Assembly: GCA_963711725.1 (NCBI GenBank) | Contig: CAVQFO010000023.1 | Coordinates: 1 to 64,000 of the forward strand | Length of the DNA stretch: 64,000 nt | Reading direction: 5' to 3' | DNA from: CAVQFO01 sp963711725 | GTDB taxonomy: Bacteria > Pseudomonadota > Gammaproteobacteria > Nitrococcales > Aquisalimonadaceae | Shown: positions 61,979-64,000 of the stretch, in pieces | How positions within the stretch are numbered: position 1 is the first letter of the stretch | Layout: each line of letters opens with the position of its first letter | Made by a program: the position numbers and the translations under genes | Notes under the pieces: generated by a model | Seen by the model: only the letters and a program-made list of their open reading frames with translations | What the model was told of the DNA's origin: nothing | Databases searched by the model: none

Positions 61979-64000
61979 CTATTCGCCTTGCGGTTCTTCA
62001 CCGCCCTCGCCCTCTTCGGCCTCCAGATCCACGTCCAGCTCATCGTCCTCGCCCTCGAGGATCTCCAGGCGCTCGATGCCGATCAGGGCTTCGTCGTCGG
62101 CCAGGGAGATGAGCTTCACACCCTGGGTATTGCGGCTCATCACGGAGACCTCGTCCACCCGGGTACGAACCAGCGTGCCGCCGCGGGTAATCAGCATGAT
62201 CTCGTCGGCCTCGTTGACCTGAACGGCGCCGATCACCGCGCCGTTGCGGTCGGTGCTGCGAATGGACAGCACGCCCATGCCGCCGCGGCCCTTGGTGGGG
62301 TATTCGTCCACCGGCGTGCGCTTGCCGAAGCCGTTTTCGGTGGCGGTGAGGATATCGCCCTCACCCAGCACCAAGCAGCGCGATGACCACCTGGCCCTGG
62401 GGCATGCGGATACCCCGCACACCGGCGGCCAGCCGGCCCATGGGCCGTACATCGGCCTCGTTGAAGCGCATGGCCTTGCCACCGCTGGACATCAGCATCA
62501 CATCCTTGGTTCCGTCGGTGATCTCGACGTTGACCAGATAGTCGTCGTCGTTCAGGCCCAGGGCGATGATGCCGGTGGAACGCGGCCGCGAGAAATCGAC
62601 CAGCGGCGTTTTCTTGACCCGGCCCAGGCGGGTGACCATGAATACGAAGTGGTCTTCGTCGAATTCGCGCACGGGCAATACGGCGTTGATGCGCTCGTCC
62701 GAATCCAGCGGCAGCAGGTTGACGATGGGCTTGCCGCGGGAGGCGCGGCTGCCCTGGGGAAGCTCATAGACCTTGAGCCAATACACCTTGCCGGCACTGG
62801 AGAAGCACAACAAGGTGTCGTGGGTGTTGGCCACGAAGAGCTTGTCGATGAAATCGTCGTCCTTCATGGCGGTGGCGCTCTTGCCCCGCCCGCCCCGGCG
62901 CTGGGCCTGATAGGCATCCAGGGACTGGCACTTGGCGTAGCCCTGGTGGGACAGCGTAACCACGACGTCCTCTTCGGGAATCAGGTCTTCCAGCGTCAGA
63001 TCCAGGCGGTCTTCCAGGATTTCGCTGCGGCGGTCGTCGCCATACTGCTCGCGCACGGCCAGCAGCTCGTCGCGGATCACCTGCATCAGGCGCGACGTGG
63101 AGTCCAGGATCTCGATCAGGTCGGCGATTTTCTCGAGCAGGCTCTTGAACTCATCGATGATCTTGTCCTGCTCCAGCCCGGTGAGGCGATGCAGGCGCAA
63201 GTCCAGGATGGCCTGGGCCTGGGCTTCGCTGAGGCGGTAGCCGCCTTCCACCAGACCGAACTCCACGGCCAAACCCTCGGGCCGCGAGGACTGGGCACCG
63301 GAGCGCTCCAGCATGGCGTTGACCATGCCGGGCTCCCAAAGCCGGCTCATCAAACCTTCCTTGGCCTCGGCGGGGCCGCGGGCGGCGCGGATCAGCTTGA
63401 TGACTTCGTCGATGTTGGCCAGCGCAATGGCCAGGCCTTCCAGCACGTGGGCCCGTTCCCGCGCCTTGCGCAGCTCATAGATGGTGCGCCGGGTCACCAC
63501 TTCGCGGCGGTGGCGCACGAAGCATTCCAGAATCTGCTTGAGGTTCAGCAGCAACGGCTGGCCGTCCACCAGCGCCACCATGTTGATGCCGAACACCGTC
63601 TGCATCTGGGTGTGCTGGAAGAGGTTGTTCATCACCACCTCGGCCACTTCGCCGCGGCGCAGCTCGATGACCATGCGCATGCCGTCCTTGTCGGATTCGT
63701 CGCGCAGCTCGGTGATGCCTTCCAGGCGCTTTTCCTTGACCAGCTCTGCGATCTTCTCCAGCAGCCGTGCCTTGTTCACCTGATACGGCAGCTCGGTGAC
63801 GATGATGCTCTGCTTGCCGTTCTTGGGATCTTCCTCGATCTCGGTACGGGCACGCATGATCAGTCGGCCGCGGCCGGTGTGGTACGCCTCGCGGATTCCC
63901 CGCACACCGTTGATGATGCCGGCGGTGGGAAGATCGGGCCCGGGGATGTACTCCATCAGGTCCTCGATGGTGAGGCTGTCGTCGTCGATCAGGGCGATAC
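61979..64000 (-). CDS. gyrA: DNA gyrase subunit A, 5' end beyond window edge (frameshifted as read)
   Basis: About 673 codons of GyrA are in view, from near the tower/DNA-gate region (IPGPDLPTAGIINGVRG) to the end. The breakage-reunion part has ITELRDESDKDGMRMVIEL, and the C-terminal beta-pinwheel carries an intact GyrA box QRRGGRG. At about 62375 one extra base (a C in CTGCTTGG) breaks the frame after GQVVIALL. Removing it joins ALLVLGEGDILTATENGFGKRT, the conserved continuation. The tail is very acidic (GEDDELDVDLEAEEGEGGEE). Gyrase is essential, so an error in the read is likelier than a true mutation. Confidence 0.95.

Overview
The window reads as chromosomal DNA of a halophilic or halotolerant, GC-rich gammaproteobacterium. 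A purple-sulfur or Ectothiorhodospiraceae-type lineage is my best guess from gene order, not proof. The main pointers are an ectABC plus ectD compatible-solute cluster, the order gyrA-serC-serA-pheA-hisC-tyrA-aroA-cmk-rpsA-ihfB-lapA-lapB-pyrF, the order thrS-infC-rpmI-rplT-pheS-pheT-ihfA-merR, and a SUF operon led by an Rrf2 regulator. No prophage, insertion sequence or CRISPR array is visible.

Layout. 1-11.5 kb: one minus-strand operon for a type VI secretion system (a protein resembling the TagH C-terminal domain, then tssJ, K, L, M, tagF, tssA, B, C), cut by the left edge, with a good sigma70 promoter at 11475-11502. 11.5-13.5 kb: tsaB and an MFS transporter. 13.5-18 kb: the ectoine/hydroxyectoine cluster on the plus strand. 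It has a near-consensus promoter, a terminator after ectC, and apparently a separate ectD promoter carrying two short dyads. 18-23.4 kb: yoaA-type helicase, a TPR lipoprotein, PBP1b and dsbB, with overlapping TTG starts coupling the first three. 23.7-31.7 kb: a signalling island with an HD-GYP phosphodiesterase, a REC-REC-GGDEF diguanylate cyclase and three tandem soluble chemoreceptor-like paralogues. 31.8-37.7 kb: sufU-S-D-C-B and their Rrf2 regulator. 37.7-47.8 kb: tRNA-Pro, a REP-type inverted pair, merR, ihfA, pheT, pheS, rplT, rpmI, infC, thrS, tRNA-Val and uvrB. 47.8-49.3 kb: an aspartate aminotransferase and tRNA-Asn. 49.4-64 kb: comEA, pyrF, lapB, lapA, ihfB, rpsA, cmk, aroA, tyrA, hisC, pheA, serA, serC and gyrA, cut by the right edge.

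How the genes work together. The left operon builds a contractile injection apparatus. The ect genes make ectoine and 5-hydroxyectoine for osmoprotection. The c-di-GMP pair has opposing predicted activities and sits beside the soluble receptors, which suggests a local sensory module, although no cheA or cheW is in view. The right half is translation, Fe-S assembly and aromatic/serine biosynthesis housekeeping.

The most important caveat is that six genes (gyrA, infC, pyrF, the aspartate aminotransferase and two of the three chemoreceptor paralogues) each contain one extra base that breaks an otherwise intact conserved frame. Because gyrA and infC are normally indispensable and every event is a +1 insertion, sequencing or assembly error is the likeliest explanation. 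The most interesting genuine signals are the ectD promoter dyads, an AUC start codon for infC, the tandem chemoreceptor family with its conserved C-terminal domain, and the FHA-less TagH-like protein heading the T6SS operon. I found no clearly new system.
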